Shown here: positions 9,137-19,057 of the stretch, one piece after another
How positions within the stretch are numbered: position 1 is the first letter of the stretch
Layout of the letters: each line of letters begins with the position of its first letter
Assembly (NCBI GenBank): GCA_003989065.1
Contig: RXIW01000013.1
Location: 1 to 60,346 of the forward strand
Length of the DNA stretch: 60,346 nt
Direction of reading: 5' to 3'
Source: Candidatus Competibacteraceae bacterium
Lineage (GTDB): Bacteria > Pseudomonadota > Gammaproteobacteria > Competibacterales > Competibacteraceae
The notes under the pieces: generated by a model
What the model was told of the DNA's origin: nothing
What the model saw: only the letters and a program-made list of their open reading frames with translations
The model's database searches: none
Translations under genes and position numbers: made by a program

Positions 9137-11860
9137 TCAACTCAACTGGCCGTGACAATGTTTGTATTTCTTGCCCGAGCCACAGGGGCAGGGCTCGTTG
9201 CGGCCGACCTTGCGGCCTTCACGCACGAACGGAGCCTGCAGAGCAGCCTCATCGGGTGACATGGCTTGGGCCTGTTCCTCTTCTTCGGCCTCGCCCACCG
9301 CCAGGGCTGGAACCTCGGCATGCTCGAAACGCATGGCGGCCGGCGCGGGCCGCTGCGGTTCGGGAATCGGCTCCGGCTCGGTCTGGAACTGAGCCCGGAC
9401 CAGGAAAGCGACGGCTTCGTGATGGATGCGTTGCACCAGCGCCTGGAACATCTCGAAGGCTTCGCGCTTGTACTCCTGCTTGGGATTTTTCTGGGCGTAG
9501 CCGCGCAGGTGGATGCCCTGGCGCAGGTAATCCATCGCCGCTAGGTGCTCGCGCCAATGGCTGTCCAGCACCTGGAGCAGTACCGCTTTTTCGAATTGCC
9601 GCATCCAGGGCGCTCCAACCAGGGTCTCCTTTTGCGCATAGGACTGCTCCAGTTCGGCCTGAATCCGCTCGCGCAGCGGCTCTTCGTGCAGATTCTGATC
9701 GGCATCCAGCCAGGCGCGGATCGGCAACTGTAAACTCAGCTCCTTGGCCAGCTCTTCCTCCAGCCCCGCCACGTTCCACTGCTCCTCCAGACTCTGTGGC
9801 GGAATGTAGGTATCGATCAACTGGTTGAGCGCTTCGGTCCGCATATCCTTCAGCGTGGCCGATACATCCTCGGCTTCCATCAGTTCGTTGCGCCAGGCGT
9901 ACATGACCTTGCGCTGATCGTTGGCCACATCGTCGAATTCCAGCAGGTTCTTGCGGATGTCGAAGTTGTGCGCCTCGACCTTGCGCTGGGCGTTTTCGAT
10001 GGCCTTGGTCACCCAGGGATGCTCGATGGCTTCGCCCTTCTGCATCCCCAGTTTCTGCATCAACCCCGCCACCCGGTCGGAGGCGAAGATGCGCAACAAA
10101 TTGTCCTCCAGCGACAGGTAGAACCGGCTGGAGCCGGGATCGCCCTGGCGACCGGAGCGGCCCCGCAACTGGTTGTCGATGCGGCGCGACTCGTGTCGCT
10201 CGGTACCGATGACGTGCAGGCCACCAGCGGCCACCACCTGCTCGTGCCGTTGTTGCCAGGCACTGCGCACGCTGTTGCGCGACGCCTCGTCGGCTGCATC
10301 CCCCAGCGCCTTCAATTCCGCCTGCAGGCTGCCACCCAATACGATGTCGGTGCCGCGACCGGCCATGTTGGTCGCGATGGTCACCGTGCCGGGCCGGCCG
10401 GCTTGGGTGATGATCTCCGCTTCACGCTCATGCTGTTTGGCGTTCAGCACCTGATGGGGAATCTTCTCCCGCGTCAGCAGGTTGGAAATCAGTTCCGACA
10501 CTTCGATGGAGGTGGTGCCGACCAGCGCCGGCTGGCCGCGCTTCTGACAGCTGCGGATATCCTCCAGCACGGCATCGTATTTTTCCTGCTGGGTCAGGAA
10601 CACCAGATCACCATGGTCCTTGCGCACCATCGCCAGATGGGTCGGCACCACGATCACTTCCAACCCGTAGATCTGCTGGAACTCGAAGGCTTCGGTATCG
10701 GCCGTGCCGGTCATGCCCGCCAGTTTCTGGTACAGGCGGAAATAGTTCTGGAAGGTGATCGAAGCGAGAGTCTGGTTCTCGGCCTGGATCGGCACCCCCT
10801 CCTTGGCCTCAATGGCCTGGTGCAAACCGTCCGACCAGCGCCGGCCCGGCATGGTGCGGCCGGTGAATTCGTCGACGATGATGACTTCGCCGTCGCGCAC
10901 GATGTACTCCACGTCCTTGTGAAACAGGGCATAGGCCCGCAAACAGGCGTTGAGATGATGAAATACGCTGAGGTTGGCGGCGTCGTACAGGCTGTCGCCC
11001 TCGTGCAGCAGCCCGGTTTCCAGCAACAGTTCCTCGACCTTCTCGTGACCGGCTTCGGTCAGATAAGCTTGCTTGGCCTTCTCGTCGACCCAGTAGTCGC
11101 CCGGCCCTTCTTCTTCCTGCTGGCGGACCAGGCGCGGCACGATCTTGTCCACCTTGCGGTACAACTCGGAGCTTTCCTCGGCCGGGCCGGAGATGATCAG
11201 CGGGGTGCGCGCTTCGTCGATCAGGATCGAGTCGACTTCGTCGACCAGCGCGTAATGCAATTCCCGCTGTACTTTCTGCTCCAACCCAAACGCCATGTTG
11301 TCGCGCAAATAGTCGAAGCCGTATTCGTTGTTGGTGCCGTAGGTGATGTCGCAGCCGTAGGCGGCGCGCTTCTCCTCCGGGCTCATCCCGGCGATCACCA
11401 CGCCCACGCTCATGCCCAGGAAACGGTAGATCTGCCCCATCCAGTCGGCGTCGCGGCGGGCCAGATAATCGTTGACCGTCACCACATGTACGCCCTTGCC
11501 GGTCAGGGCATTCAGATAGACCGGCAGAGTCGCGACCAGGGTCTTGCCTTCACCGGTGCGCATTTCGGCGATCTTGCCTTCGTGCAAGACCATGCCGCCG
11601 ATCAGCTGGACATCGAAATGACGCATTTCCAGCGCGCGTTTGCTGGCCTCGCGCACCACGGCAAAGACCTCTGGCAGCAGTGCATCCAATTTCTCGCCCT
11701 GGGCCAGACGGTTCCTGAAATCGGTCGTCTTGGCGCGCAGATCCGCATCGTTCAGCGCCGCGATACCCGGTTCCAGGGCATTGATCCGTTCCACCACCTT
11801 GCGCATGCGGCGGAGCACGCGATCATTGCGGCTGCCAAAAATGGTTTTCAGAATATTCAT
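9137..11860 (-). CDS. secA: Preprotein translocase ATPase SecA
   Basis: Motor ATPase that drives preproteins through SecYEG. The 907-residue protein matches E. coli SecA throughout. It has the N-terminal [16 protein letters not shown], Walker A region [15 protein letters not shown], Walker [17 protein letters not shown], helicase motifs [14 protein letters not shown] and [20 protein letters not shown], and the scaffold segment [21 protein letters not shown]. The C-terminal SEC-C zinc tail [13 protein letters not shown] (cysteines 891, 893, 902 and His903) binds SecB. It is the first gene of secA-argJ-mutT, and the argJ start follows its stop by 2 bases. Confidence 0.98.
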   Translation of the reverse strand: MNILKTIFGSRNDRVLRRMRKVVERINALEPGIAALNDADLRAKTTDFRNRLAQGEKLDALLPEVFAVVREASKRALEMRHFDVQLIGGMVLHEGKIAEMRTGEGKTLVATLPVYLNALTGKGVHVVTVNDYLARRDADWMGQIYRFLGMSVGVVIAGMSPEEKRAAYGCDITYGTNNEYGFDYLRDNMAFGLEQKVQRELHYALVDEVDSILIDEARTPLIISGPAEESSELYRKVDKIVPRLVRQQEEEGPGDYWVDEKAKQAYLTEAGHEKVEELLLETGLLHEGDSLYDAANLSVFHHLNACLRAYALFHKDVEYIVRDGEVIIVDEFTGRTMPGRRWSDGLHQAIEAKEGVPIQAENQTLASITFQNYFRLYQKLAGMTGTADTEAFEFQQIYGLEVIVVPTHLAMVRKDHGDLVFLTQQEKYDAVLEDIRSCQKRGQPALVGTTSIEVSELISNLLTREKIPHQVLNAKQHEREAEIITQAGRPGTVTIATNMAGRGTDIVLGGSLQAELKALGDAADEASRNSVRSAWQQRHEQVVAAGGLHVIGTERHESRRIDNQLRGRSGRQGDPGSSRFYLSLEDNLLRIFASDRVAGLMQKLGMQKGEAIEHPWVTKAIENAQRKVEAHNFDIRKNLLEFDDVANDQRKVMYAWRNELMEAEDVSATLKDMRTEALNQLIDTYIPPQSLEEQWNVAGLEEELAKELSLQLPIRAWLDADQNLHEEPLRERIQAELEQSYAQKETLVGAPWMRQFEKAVLLQVLDSHWREHLAAMDYLRQGIHLRGYAQKNPKQEYKREAFEMFQALVQRIHHEAVAFLVRAQFQTEPEPIPEPQRPAPAAMRFEHAEVPALAVGEAEEEEQAQAMSPDEAALQAPFVREGRKVGRNEPCPCGSGKKYKHCHGQLS

Positions 11861-11958
11861 TTATCGGGAGCCTTCAGCTTTCGTCGCTCAATGGATTCAG
11901 ACGTGGCATGATACCTTAGCAGGGTCGATTTTGCGCGGCGCGGCAATCGGAGGCTCGC

Positions 11959-12003
11959 AAAAACGAACAAGCGGCCATTCCGGAATGGACCGGAAAGCCG
12001 CTT
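11959..12003 (-). terminator. Terminator-like hairpin after lpxC
   Basis: On the minus strand a perfect 7-base arm AAGCGGC (12003-11997) pairs with GCCGCTT (11975-11969), with an inner palindrome CCATTCCGGAATGG, followed after 5 bases by TTTTT (11963-11959). It lies 37 bases past the lpxC stop and upstream of secA, where the end of the dcw transcript is expected. The T-run is offset from the stem, so strength is uncertain. Confidence 0.45.
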
Positions 12004-12039
12004 CGCCAGGAGCCGGAAATCAGGATGAAATCAAACCGT

Positions 12040-12954
12040 TCAGCGCGTCGCCTGAGCCGGCTGTAGGAAGGAAATCGGCGCTTGCCGTTCGTCGCTGAAG
12101 GTGACTTCTTCCCAAGCACTGCTGTCGGCCAGCAACGCGCCCAGCAGGCGATTGTTCAGGCCATGGCCGGACTTATAGCCGTTGAACGCGCCGATCAGGC
12201 TGCGCCCCAGCAAATACAGATCACCGATGGCGTCCAGGATCTTGTGCTTGACGAACTCGTCCTCGTAGCGCAAGCCATCTTCGTTCAGGATGCGGTAGTC
12301 GTCCACCACGATGGCGTTGTCGAGGGTGCCGCCCAGAGCCAGGTGTTGCTCCCGTAGGTATTCGAGATCGCGCATGAAGCCGAAAGTGCGAGCCCGGCTG
12401 ACTTCCTTGACGAAAGAGGTGGTCGAGAAATCCACCACTGCGTGCTGGTTGCGGCCCTTGAACAGCGGATGATCGAAGGAGATGGTGAACTCGACCTTGA
12501 AACCGTCGAACGGATCGAAGCGCGCCCATTTGTCGCCATCCTCGACCTGCACCGACCGCTTGATGCGGATGAAGCGCTTGGGCGCGTTCTGTTCCTGGAT
12601 GCCCGCCGACTGGATCAGGAATACGAACGGTCCGGCGCTGCCGTCCATGATCGGCACCTCGGCGGCGCTAACGTCCACATAGGCGTTGTCGATACCCAGA
12701 CCGGCGAACGCGGACAACAGGTGCTCGACCGTGGAAATCCGCGCCTTGTCCTTGATCAGGGAGGTGGATAACTGCGTGTCCCCGACATATTGCGGGCAAG
12801 CCTTGATTTCGACCGGCTCGGGCAAATCGACCCGTCGAAACACGATACCGGTATCGGGCACCGCAGGCCGCAATGTCAAATAGACCTTATCACCGGTATG
12901 CAGACCGACACCGGTCGCCCGAATGGCATTCTTCAAGGTTCGCTGCCTAATCAT
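12040..12954 (-). CDS. lpxC: UDP-3-O-acyl-N-acetylglucosamine deacetylase LpxC
   Basis: Zinc deacetylase that commits UDP-acyl-GlcNAc to lipid A synthesis. The 304 residues match E. coli LpxC (305) from [21 protein letters not shown] onward. Zinc ligands are in STVEHLLSA (His) and in [10 protein letters not shown] (His and Asp), and the catalytic region is GHGLNNRLL. The frame is open 40 codons upstream; ATG 12954 is chosen from homology and a GGGGGACC motif before it. It is the last gene of the dcw cluster, after a 304-base gap following ftsZ that carries a likely promoter. As in E. coli, lpxC follows ftsZ. Confidence 0.97.
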   Translation of the reverse strand: MIRQRTLKNAIRATGVGLHTGDKVYLTLRPAVPDTGIVFRRVDLPEPVEIKACPQYVGDTQLSTSLIKDKARISTVEHLLSAFAGLGIDNAYVDVSAAEVPIMDGSAGPFVFLIQSAGIQEQNAPKRFIRIKRSVQVEDGDKWARFDPFDGFKVEFTISFDHPLFKGRNQHAVVDFSTTSFVKEVSRARTFGFMRDLEYLREQHLALGGTLDNAIVVDDYRILNEDGLRYEDEFVKHKILDAIGDLYLLGRSLIGAFNGYKSGHGLNNRLLGALLADSSAWEEVTFSDERQAPISFLQPAQATR

Positions 12955-13258
12955 ATTAGGTCCCCCAATACGTCGATTGATTCTGGAGCATGGTATCGGG
13001 GTCCGTCCGCACCTTCGGACAACCATCCGCCCGCTCGCCAGGGGTACTGGCCTCGCCGGCAATCGGAATACCATGATGAGTTGCGATAAAGATACCGCAA
13101 TCAGTAGCGAGAATGCAACTTTTGTTTCTCTTTAACAACTAAAATTGTTGCTAAGTTGCGAAATCCCGCTCCAGCCGCAAAACCACACCGCCGCTGGGCG
13201 ATACAGACCCGGCGGCGGCCAATCGATCGATCGAGGGTTCCTTACTACCTCTCCAAGC
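12955..13258 (-). promoter_or_regulatory. ftsZ-lpxC intergenic region with candidate lpxC promoter
   Basis: No gene is seen in these 304 bases. On the minus strand a candidate promoter has -35 TTGCAT (13118-13113), an 18-base spacer and -10 TATCTT (13094-13089), about 135 bases before lpxC. Upstream, an AT-rich inverted repeat AACAA/TTGTT with a 6-base loop (about 13132-13148) could weaken read-through from ftsZ. This would allow lpxC to be expressed separately from the division genes. Confidence 0.4.
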
Positions 13259-14419
13259 TCAGTCCAGCGCCTGACGCCGCAGGAAGGCCGGGATATCGAG
13301 AATGTCGGAATACGTCTCCTGCTCCAGGCCGTTGTCGACCGTCTTCTGACGGGTGCTGGGCCGATCGTAACGGGCTTGCTCACCCTCGCCCCCCCGGGTC
13401 TGCACCAGCTTGACGTGCGGCGGGGTCTCCCGATCGCGCCCGTTGGCCTGCTTGGCCGGGACACCCTGGCCGATGCCGGTGGCGACGATGGTCACCCGCA
13501 ATTCGTTGCGCATCTCCTTGTCGATCGCCGTGCCGACCACGACCGTGGCATCCTCGGACGCCAGCTCCTTGATGATATTGCCCACCTCGTCGAACTCGCC
13601 GATGGTCAGATCCTCGCCCGAGGTGATGTTGACCAGCAGGCCCTTGGCGCCCGACAGATTGACGTTCTCCAACAGCGGGCTAGCGATGGCAGCTTCGGCA
13701 GCCTCACGCGCGCGTCCGTCGCCGACCGCCCGTCCGGTGCCCATCATCGCCATGCCCATCTCCGACATCACCGTGCGGACATCGGCAAAATCCACATTGA
13801 TCAAGCCCGGATTGGTGATCAGTTCGGCAATGCCCTGCACCGCGCCGAGCAGCACGTCATTAGCTGCCTTGAAAGCGTCCAGCAGGCTGGCGCTCTTGCC
13901 CAGGACGGTCAATAGCTTCTCGTTGGGAATGGTGATCAGCGAATCCACACTCTCGCTCAATTCGCGGATGCCGCGCATCGCCACTTCCATGCGCTTCTTG
14001 CCCTCGAACGGGAAGGGCTTGGTCACCACCGCCACGGTCAGGATGCCCATTTCCCGCGCCAGCTGCGCCACCACCGGCGCAGCTCCAGTGCCGGTGCCAC
14101 CGCCCATGCCGGCAGTGATGAACACCATGTCGGCGCCTTCCAGCGCCTCCCGGATGCGTTCGGAATCCTCCTGCGCGGACTGCTTGCCGATATCGGGATT
14201 GGCTCCGGCTCCCAGTCCCTTGGTGATATTGACTCCCATTTGCAAGGTGATCGGCACCGAGCACGTCTTCAATGCCTGGGCGTCGGTATTGGCGCAGATG
14301 AAATCCACGCCACCGATGCTGGCAGTCAGCATATGCTGTACGGCGTTACTGCCGCCGCCACCCACGCCTATCACTTTGATGATGGCGTTTTCCGCCTTAG
14401 TATCCATCAGTTCGAACAT
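13259..14419 (-). CDS. ftsZ: Cell division tubulin homologue FtsZ
   Basis: GTPase that polymerises into the Z ring. The 386-residue protein has the nucleotide-binding GVGGGGSNAV, the tubulin signature GGGTGTGAAPV, the T7-loop region NPGLINVDFADVRTVMSEMG, and the C-terminal docking peptide DIPAFLRRQ used by FtsA, ZipA and ZapD. The frame is open 29 codons upstream. ATG 14419 is chosen because homologues begin MFE and a GGAGG motif lies 8 bases before. It follows ftsA by 47 bases. Confidence 0.98.
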   Translation of the reverse strand: MFELMDTKAENAIIKVIGVGGGGSNAVQHMLTASIGGVDFICANTDAQALKTCSVPITLQMGVNITKGLGAGANPDIGKQSAQEDSERIREALEGADMVFITAGMGGGTGTGAAPVVAQLAREMGILTVAVVTKPFPFEGKKRMEVAMRGIRELSESVDSLITIPNEKLLTVLGKSASLLDAFKAANDVLLGAVQGIAELITNPGLINVDFADVRTVMSEMGMAMMGTGRAVGDGRAREAAEAAIASPLLENVNLSGAKGLLVNITSGEDLTIGEFDEVGNIIKELASEDATVVVGTAIDKEMRNELRVTIVATGIGQGVPAKQANGRDRETPPHVKLVQTRGGEGEQARYDRPSTRQKTVDNGLEQETYSDILDIPAFLRRQALD

Positions 14420-14466
14420 AGCGGCCCCTCCGCGCTTACTTAGATTTCTCGACCCAAACGATAAAC

Positions 14467-15699
14467 TTAGAAATTCCCCTGAAACCAGCCTCTCATCCGA
14501 GCCCACAATCCCTTTTGGCCCGCTCGCGATACCGGTCCCGTTTTCACCGGCCGGTTTTCATTGCCGAACAACAACAACCCCACCGCGGTGGAATACAGCG
14601 GATTGCGCACCACATCCGGCAGGCCGGTCACGTCGTGCGGGAATCCCAGGCGCACCGGCATGTGCAGGATGTCCTCGGCCAGCTCGACGATGCCTTCCAT
14701 CCGCGAACCACCGCCGGTCAACACGACGCCAGCCGCGATGAGGTTCTCGAAACCGCTGCGCTGCAACTGGGCCTGCGCCATCTCGAAAAACTCCTCGTAG
14801 CGCGGCTCCACCACCTCGGCCAGATCGCGACGCGACAAAGACCGCGCAGCCCGATCGCCGACGCTGGCCACGTCGATCCGCTCGTCCGGACGCGCCAACT
14901 GCTTGAGGCAGCAGGCGTACTTGGTCTTGATTTCCTCGGCCGACGGCGTCGGGGTGCGAAAGGCGACCGCGATGTCATTGGTCACCTGATCGCCCGCGAT
15001 CGGGATCACCGCGGTATGGCTGATCGCGCCATGGGTAAACACCGCCAGGTCGGTGGTGCCGCCGCCGATGTCCAGCAGGCAGACGCCCAACTCCTTCTCG
15101 TCCTGGGTCAACACCGCCCGGCTGGACGCCAGCTGCTGCAGGATGATGTCGTCCACTTCCAGCTCGCAGCGCTGGACGCACTTGACGATGTTCTGGGCTG
15201 CGCTGACCGCGCCAGTGACGATGTGCGCCCGCGCTTCCAGCCGCACCCCGGACATGCCGACCGGGTCCTGGATGCCTTCCTGGCTGTCGATGATGAATTC
15301 CTGCGGCAGGATATGCAGGATCTGCTGATCGGCCGGAATGGCCACGACCCGGGCCGCCTCGATGACCCGCTCAACGTCTTCCTGCGTCACCTCCTGATTC
15401 TTGATGGCGGTGACGCCATGGGAATTGAGCCCACGGATATGGCTGCCGGAAATGCCGGTATACACGGAATGAATCCGGCAGCCGGCCATCTGCTCCGCCT
15501 CGTCCACCGCCCGCTGAATCGACTGGACGGTGGATTCGATATTGACCACCACGCCTTTCTTCAAGCCGCGCGAAGGTTGCGTGCCGAGCCCGACCACCTC
15601 GATCGAACCGTCGGGATTGACCTCACCGACGATCACCACCACCTTCGAGGTCCCGATGTCGAGTCCGACGATCAAACTCTTGTCTTCTTTTCTAGCCAT
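14467..15699 (-). CDS. ftsA: Cell division actin homologue FtsA
   Basis: Membrane-associated actin-like ATPase that tethers FtsZ and recruits later division proteins. The 410 residues show phosphate loops GLDIGTSKVVVIVGE and LLDIGGGTTDLAVF, the SHS2 (1C) domain between them, and the adenosine motif VLTGGGSRMEGI. The C-terminal amphipathic membrane helix ends LWARMRGWFQGNF. It is 21 bases after ftsQ with a GGGGAG motif before the ATG, in the conserved order ftsQ-ftsA-ftsZ. Confidence 0.97.
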   Translation of the reverse strand: MARKEDKSLIVGLDIGTSKVVVIVGEVNPDGSIEVVGLGTQPSRGLKKGVVVNIESTVQSIQRAVDEAEQMAGCRIHSVYTGISGSHIRGLNSHGVTAIKNQEVTQEDVERVIEAARVVAIPADQQILHILPQEFIIDSQEGIQDPVGMSGVRLEARAHIVTGAVSAAQNIVKCVQRCELEVDDIILQQLASSRAVLTQDEKELGVCLLDIGGGTTDLAVFTHGAISHTAVIPIAGDQVTNDIAVAFRTPTPSAEEIKTKYACCLKQLARPDERIDVASVGDRAARSLSRRDLAEVVEPRYEEFFEMAQAQLQRSGFENLIAAGVVLTGGGSRMEGIVELAEDILHMPVRLGFPHDVTGLPDVVRNPLYSTAVGLLLFGNENRPVKTGPVSRAGQKGLWARMRGWFQGNF

Positions 15700-15720
15700 G
15701 ACCGCTCAATCTCCCCTTGC

Positions 15721-16536
15721 CTAGCCCGCTGCTGGGGCCGGCGATCCCATCTTCCAACGCACGGCGAAACCATTGACATAGCGCATGTCCACCACTGCGA
15801 TCTTGTCGATCTGGGCGGCCAGGATCTGCGGGTAGATCCGCACCAGCCGCTGCAGACGCTGCTCGAACTGCTCGCGTCCCAGATACACTTCCAGACCGTT
15901 GTCGAACGTCAGCCACCAAGCCCGCCGCTCATCCTGCACCAGCTTCACTAGTTTCAAGCCGAGCGGTTCGAGCAAGGCGCGGGTTTCCCGATAGGTCTTG
16001 ATCAATGCCTTTTCATGGCCGGCTGGACCGGCCAATTTCGGCCAGGATCCCGGCTGGCGCACCACGGTCGGACGAAAACGCTGGCCGTTGGTGTCCACCA
16101 TCTCGTGTTCGCCCCAATAGCCGAAGGCGACCCGCTCGCGCAACTTGATCTCGACGATATCCGGCCACCAACGCCGCACCGCGATCTCTTCCACCCAGGG
16201 GTTGGTCGCCAGGGTGGCGCGCAATTCGTCCAGATTGGCCATGAAGAAATTCTGGCCCAGATACCCAGCGGCGATCGGCTGGAAATCCGCCTCGGCCAGG
16301 TTGTGCAACTGACCCTCGATGCGGACCTGGCGCAGAGGAAACTGCTTCGGATCTCGCAACTTCTGGCTGCCGATCCACAGGCCGTAACCAACGCCCGCCA
16401 GCACCATGATCACGCCCAGCCAGCGCAACGGCGGCCCCAGGACTTTCTTCCATCGTCCCGTTGCATCCGACGGAGATCTGGCCTTGAGCGTCGTTGCCCC
16501 TCGGCGCCGGCTGCGCCGGCCGTGTCCCACCCGCAT
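15721..16536 (-). CDS. ftsQ: Cell division protein FtsQ
   Basis: Bitopic division protein that links early and late divisome parts through FtsL/FtsB. The 271-residue product has a basic, arginine-rich cytoplasmic N-terminus, one transmembrane segment (about residues 39-58, WLGVIMVLAGVGYGLWIGS), a POTRA domain (FPLRQVRIEGQLHNLAEADF) and the FtsQ beta domain with PWVEEIAVRRWWPDIVEIKLRER. The stop is 21 bases before ftsA, and the start lies 12 bases after the ddl stop. Length is typical. Confidence 0.95.
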   Translation of the reverse strand: MRVGHGRRSRRRGATTLKARSPSDATGRWKKVLGPPLRWLGVIMVLAGVGYGLWIGSQKLRDPKQFPLRQVRIEGQLHNLAEADFQPIAAGYLGQNFFMANLDELRATLATNPWVEEIAVRRWWPDIVEIKLRERVAFGYWGEHEMVDTNGQRFRPTVVRQPGSWPKLAGPAGHEKALIKTYRETRALLEPLGLKLVKLVQDERRAWWLTFDNGLEVYLGREQFEQRLQRLVRIYPQILAAQIDKIAVVDMRYVNGFAVRWKMGSPAPAAG

Positions 16537-16548
16537 TGCGTCCCCCGC

Positions 16549-17499
16549 TCAATCCGGTCGCGTCAGGCTGGTTTCCAGCACCCGCCAGACCAGATCCTCG
16601 AAGCTCAGTCCCGCGACTCGCGCCGCCATCGGCACCAAGCTGTGATCGGTCATACCGGGCACGGTGTTGACCTCCAGCAGCCAGGGCCGGTCCTGCTCGT
16701 CCACCATCAGATCGACCCGTCCCCAGCCATAGCCGTCCACCGCCGCGAAGGCTCTCTGCACCAGATCGCGCAGTTCCGCCTCCTGGGCCTCCGGCAGACC
16801 GCAGGGACACAGGTAGCGGGTATCGTCAGCGTGGTACTTGGCTTCGTAGTCGTAAAACTCGCGCGGGGTTTCCAGGCGAATCAAGGGCAACGCCTCACCC
16901 TGCAATACGGCGCCGGTATATTCGCGCCCCAGAATCCACGGCTCGACCAGCACCGGCGAATCGCAGGCTGCCGCACGTTCCCAGGCAACCGGTATCTGCG
17001 TCGGGTCGGTAACCCGACTGATGCCGATGCTGGACCCTTCGCGGGACGGTTTGACCGCCAGCGGCAAACCGAGCGCGGTTGCCGCATCCGCCAGCTCGGC
17101 CGCGCTCTCGACCAGCCGCCAAGGCGGCGTCGGCAAGTCGGCCCCCTGCCAGATCTGTTTGGTGCGCCACTTGTCCATACCCAGGGCCGAGGCCAGCACC
17201 CCGCTGCCGGTGTAGGGCAGGTCCAGCAAGTCCAGAGCACCCTGAATGACACCGTCTTCGCCGCCGCGGCCATGCAGGACGATGAAGGCACGGGCGAAGC
17301 CGCCCTGAGCCAGCACGGTCAGCACCTGGCGGTCGGCATCGATCCCGACCGCGTCCACCCCCCGCGACTGCAGCGCCCGCAACACGGCCTGGCCGCTGAC
17401 CAGCGAGACCGCACGTTCGGCCGACCAGCCGCCCATCAGCACCGCGACCTTGCCAAACTCCGCCGGATCGCTCACCACCCGCCGTTGTGTCTGTCGCAT
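16549..17499 (-). CDS. ddlB: D-alanine--D-alanine ligase
   Basis: ATP-grasp ligase that makes the D-Ala-D-Ala dipeptide added by MurF. The 316 residues carry VAVLMGGWSAERAVSLVSG at the N-terminus, the substrate loop FIVLHGRGGEDGVIQG, the ATP-binding VKPSREGSSIGISRV, and the metal-binding WLLEVNTVPGMTDHSLVP. Gene position murC-ddl-ftsQ is standard. A murB gene, which in many bacteria sits between murC and ddl, is not present: only 57 bases separate them. A GGGAG motif precedes the ATG. Confidence 0.96.
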   Translation of the reverse strand: MRQTQRRVVSDPAEFGKVAVLMGGWSAERAVSLVSGQAVLRALQSRGVDAVGIDADRQVLTVLAQGGFARAFIVLHGRGGEDGVIQGALDLLDLPYTGSGVLASALGMDKWRTKQIWQGADLPTPPWRLVESAAELADAATALGLPLAVKPSREGSSIGISRVTDPTQIPVAWERAAACDSPVLVEPWILGREYTGAVLQGEALPLIRLETPREFYDYEAKYHADDTRYLCPCGLPEAQEAELRDLVQRAFAAVDGYGWGRVDLMVDEQDRPWLLEVNTVPGMTDHSLVPMAARVAGLSFEDLVWRVLETSLTRPD

Positions 17500-17556
17500 C
17501 CGTTTCTCCCGTCAAAACCGTGAATTGTCAGTCACGCCGCCGCCGAAGGCCGCTCG

Positions 17557-18993
17557 TCAATCACCGCCGGCTGTCGCCAGGCCGTCGCGCCCCAGCTGGA
17601 CCGCCATCGCGCCGATGTCGCCCGCGCCCATCAGCAACAGCAGATCGCCATCGTGCAGCAGCCCCGGCAGGGCCGCCGGCAGATCGGCGATGCGCTCGAC
17701 GAAAATGGGGTCCACCTTGCCTCGCACTCGGATCGCCCGGCTCAGGCTGCGCCCGTCGGCCCCGGCGATCGGTTTTTCGCCAGCCGGATACACGTCCAAC
17801 AGAATCAGGGTATCCACCTCGGACAACACCTGGGCGAAGTCGTCGAACAGGTCGCGGGTGCGGCTGAAGCGGTGGGGCTGGAAAGCCAGCACCAGCCGCC
17901 GCTCCGGCCAGGCCCCGCGCAGGGCGTTCAACACTGCCTGGATCTCGCGCGGATGATGGCCGTAATCGTCCATCACCGTGGCATGGCCGCCATCGGGCAG
18001 GGCCAGCTCGCCGTGCTGCTGGAAACGCCGGCCGATCCCCTGAAAATGCTGCAAGGCCCGCCGGATGGCGGTTTCCGATACGCCCAACTCGTGTGCGACC
18101 GCGATTGCCGCCAGCGCGTTCAATACGCTGTGCCGGCCGGGCAAATTCAAGGTGATCGGCAACGGCGCCTTGAGACCGGGCAGATGCGCCAGAAAACGGG
18201 TGCGTAAGCCTTCCTGAACCAGATCGGTAGCCCGGACATCGCAGTCCTCGCCGGTACCGTAAGTCACCACCGGCCGGTTCAGTCGAGGCAGAATCATGCG
18301 GATCTGCGGATCGTCAGCGCACAACACCGCCAACCCGTAGAACGGCAGGTGGTGCAGGAACTCGACAAAGGTGTCGCGCAAACGCTCGAAATCGCCGCCA
18401 TAGGTCTGCAGATGGTCGGCATCGATATTGGTCACGATCGCCACCATCGGCTGCAGGAACAGGAAGGAGGCATCGCTCTCGTCGGCTTCGGCCACCAGAT
18501 AGCGGCCGGCCCCCAGCCGGGCATTGGCCCCGGCACTATTCAGCCGTCCGCCGATGACGAAGGTCGGGTCCAGCCCGCCTTCGGCCAGTAGGCTGGCGGT
18601 CAGGCTGGTGGTGGTGGTCTTGCCGTGGGTGCCAGCCACCGCGATGCCATAGCGGAATCGCATCAGCTCGGCCAACATCTCGGCCCGCGGTACCACCGGC
18701 ACTCGCGCGGCACGCGCCGCCGTCACCTCAGGGTTGTCCTCGGCCACCGCGCTGGAAATCACCACCACATCGCATCCGGCGATGTGTTCGGCGGCATGCC
18801 CCAGGCGGATCGCCGCGCCCAAGCGGGTCAAGCGCGCCGTGACCGCGCTGACGCGCAGATCGGAACCGGATACGCTATAGCCCAGATTCAGCAAGACTTC
18901 GGCGATGCCGCTCATGCCCGCGCCGCCAATGCCGACAAAATGAATGTGGCGAATCCGGCGCATGTCGCGCCACGCCTCTGGGATCACCGCCAT
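17557..18993 (-). CDS. murC: UDP-N-acetylmuramate--L-alanine ligase MurC
   Basis: Adds L-alanine to UDP-MurNAc, the first Mur ligase step. The 478 residues show the Rossmann start [22 protein letters not shown], the P-loop [26 protein letters not shown], and the C-terminal [10 protein letters not shown]. Possible starts are TTG 19026, ATG 18993 and ATG 18963. ATG 18993 gives a length and N-terminal extension like the Pseudomonas protein and has a GGA-containing site upstream, but 18963 cannot be excluded. It follows murG by 64 bases. Confidence 0.95.
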   Translation of the reverse strand: MAVIPEAWRDMRRIRHIHFVGIGGAGMSGIAEVLLNLGYSVSGSDLRVSAVTARLTRLGAAIRLGHAAEHIAGCDVVVISSAVAEDNPEVTAARAARVPVVPRAEMLAELMRFRYGIAVAGTHGKTTTTSLTASLLAEGGLDPTFVIGGRLNSAGANARLGAGRYLVAEADESDASFLFLQPMVAIVTNIDADHLQTYGGDFERLRDTFVEFLHHLPFYGLAVLCADDPQIRMILPRLNRPVVTYGTGEDCDVRATDLVQEGLRTRFLAHLPGLKAPLPITLNLPGRHSVLNALAAIAVAHELGVSETAIRRALQHFQGIGRRFQQHGELALPDGGHATVMDDYGHHPREIQAVLNALRGAWPERRLVLAFQPHRFSRTRDLFDDFAQVLSEVDTLILLDVYPAGEKPIAGADGRSLSRAIRVRGKVDPIFVERIADLPAALPGLLHDGDLLLLMGAGDIGAMAVQLGRDGLATAGGD

Positions 18994-19057
18994 TGCTGGT
19001 TTGTCCACGTCCAACTCGATTCTCAACCTGTCGTCAAATCGTCAAAAGGTCAGGAGC

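Noticed and set aside
9968..11911. Very long plus-strand frame (647 codons) opposite secA
   Set aside because: It is the antisense of a fully conserved SecA; GC-rich codon use keeps the opposite frame open. Similar long shadows oppose murC, murD, ftsW and leuA.
13215..13235. ATCGATCGATCGAG repeat near the ftsZ end
   Set aside because: A short run of a four-base palindrome of this length is not unusual in such DNA and has no partner.
17500..17556. Expected murB between murC and ddl
   Set aside because: Only 57 bases are available; no murB fragment is seen.
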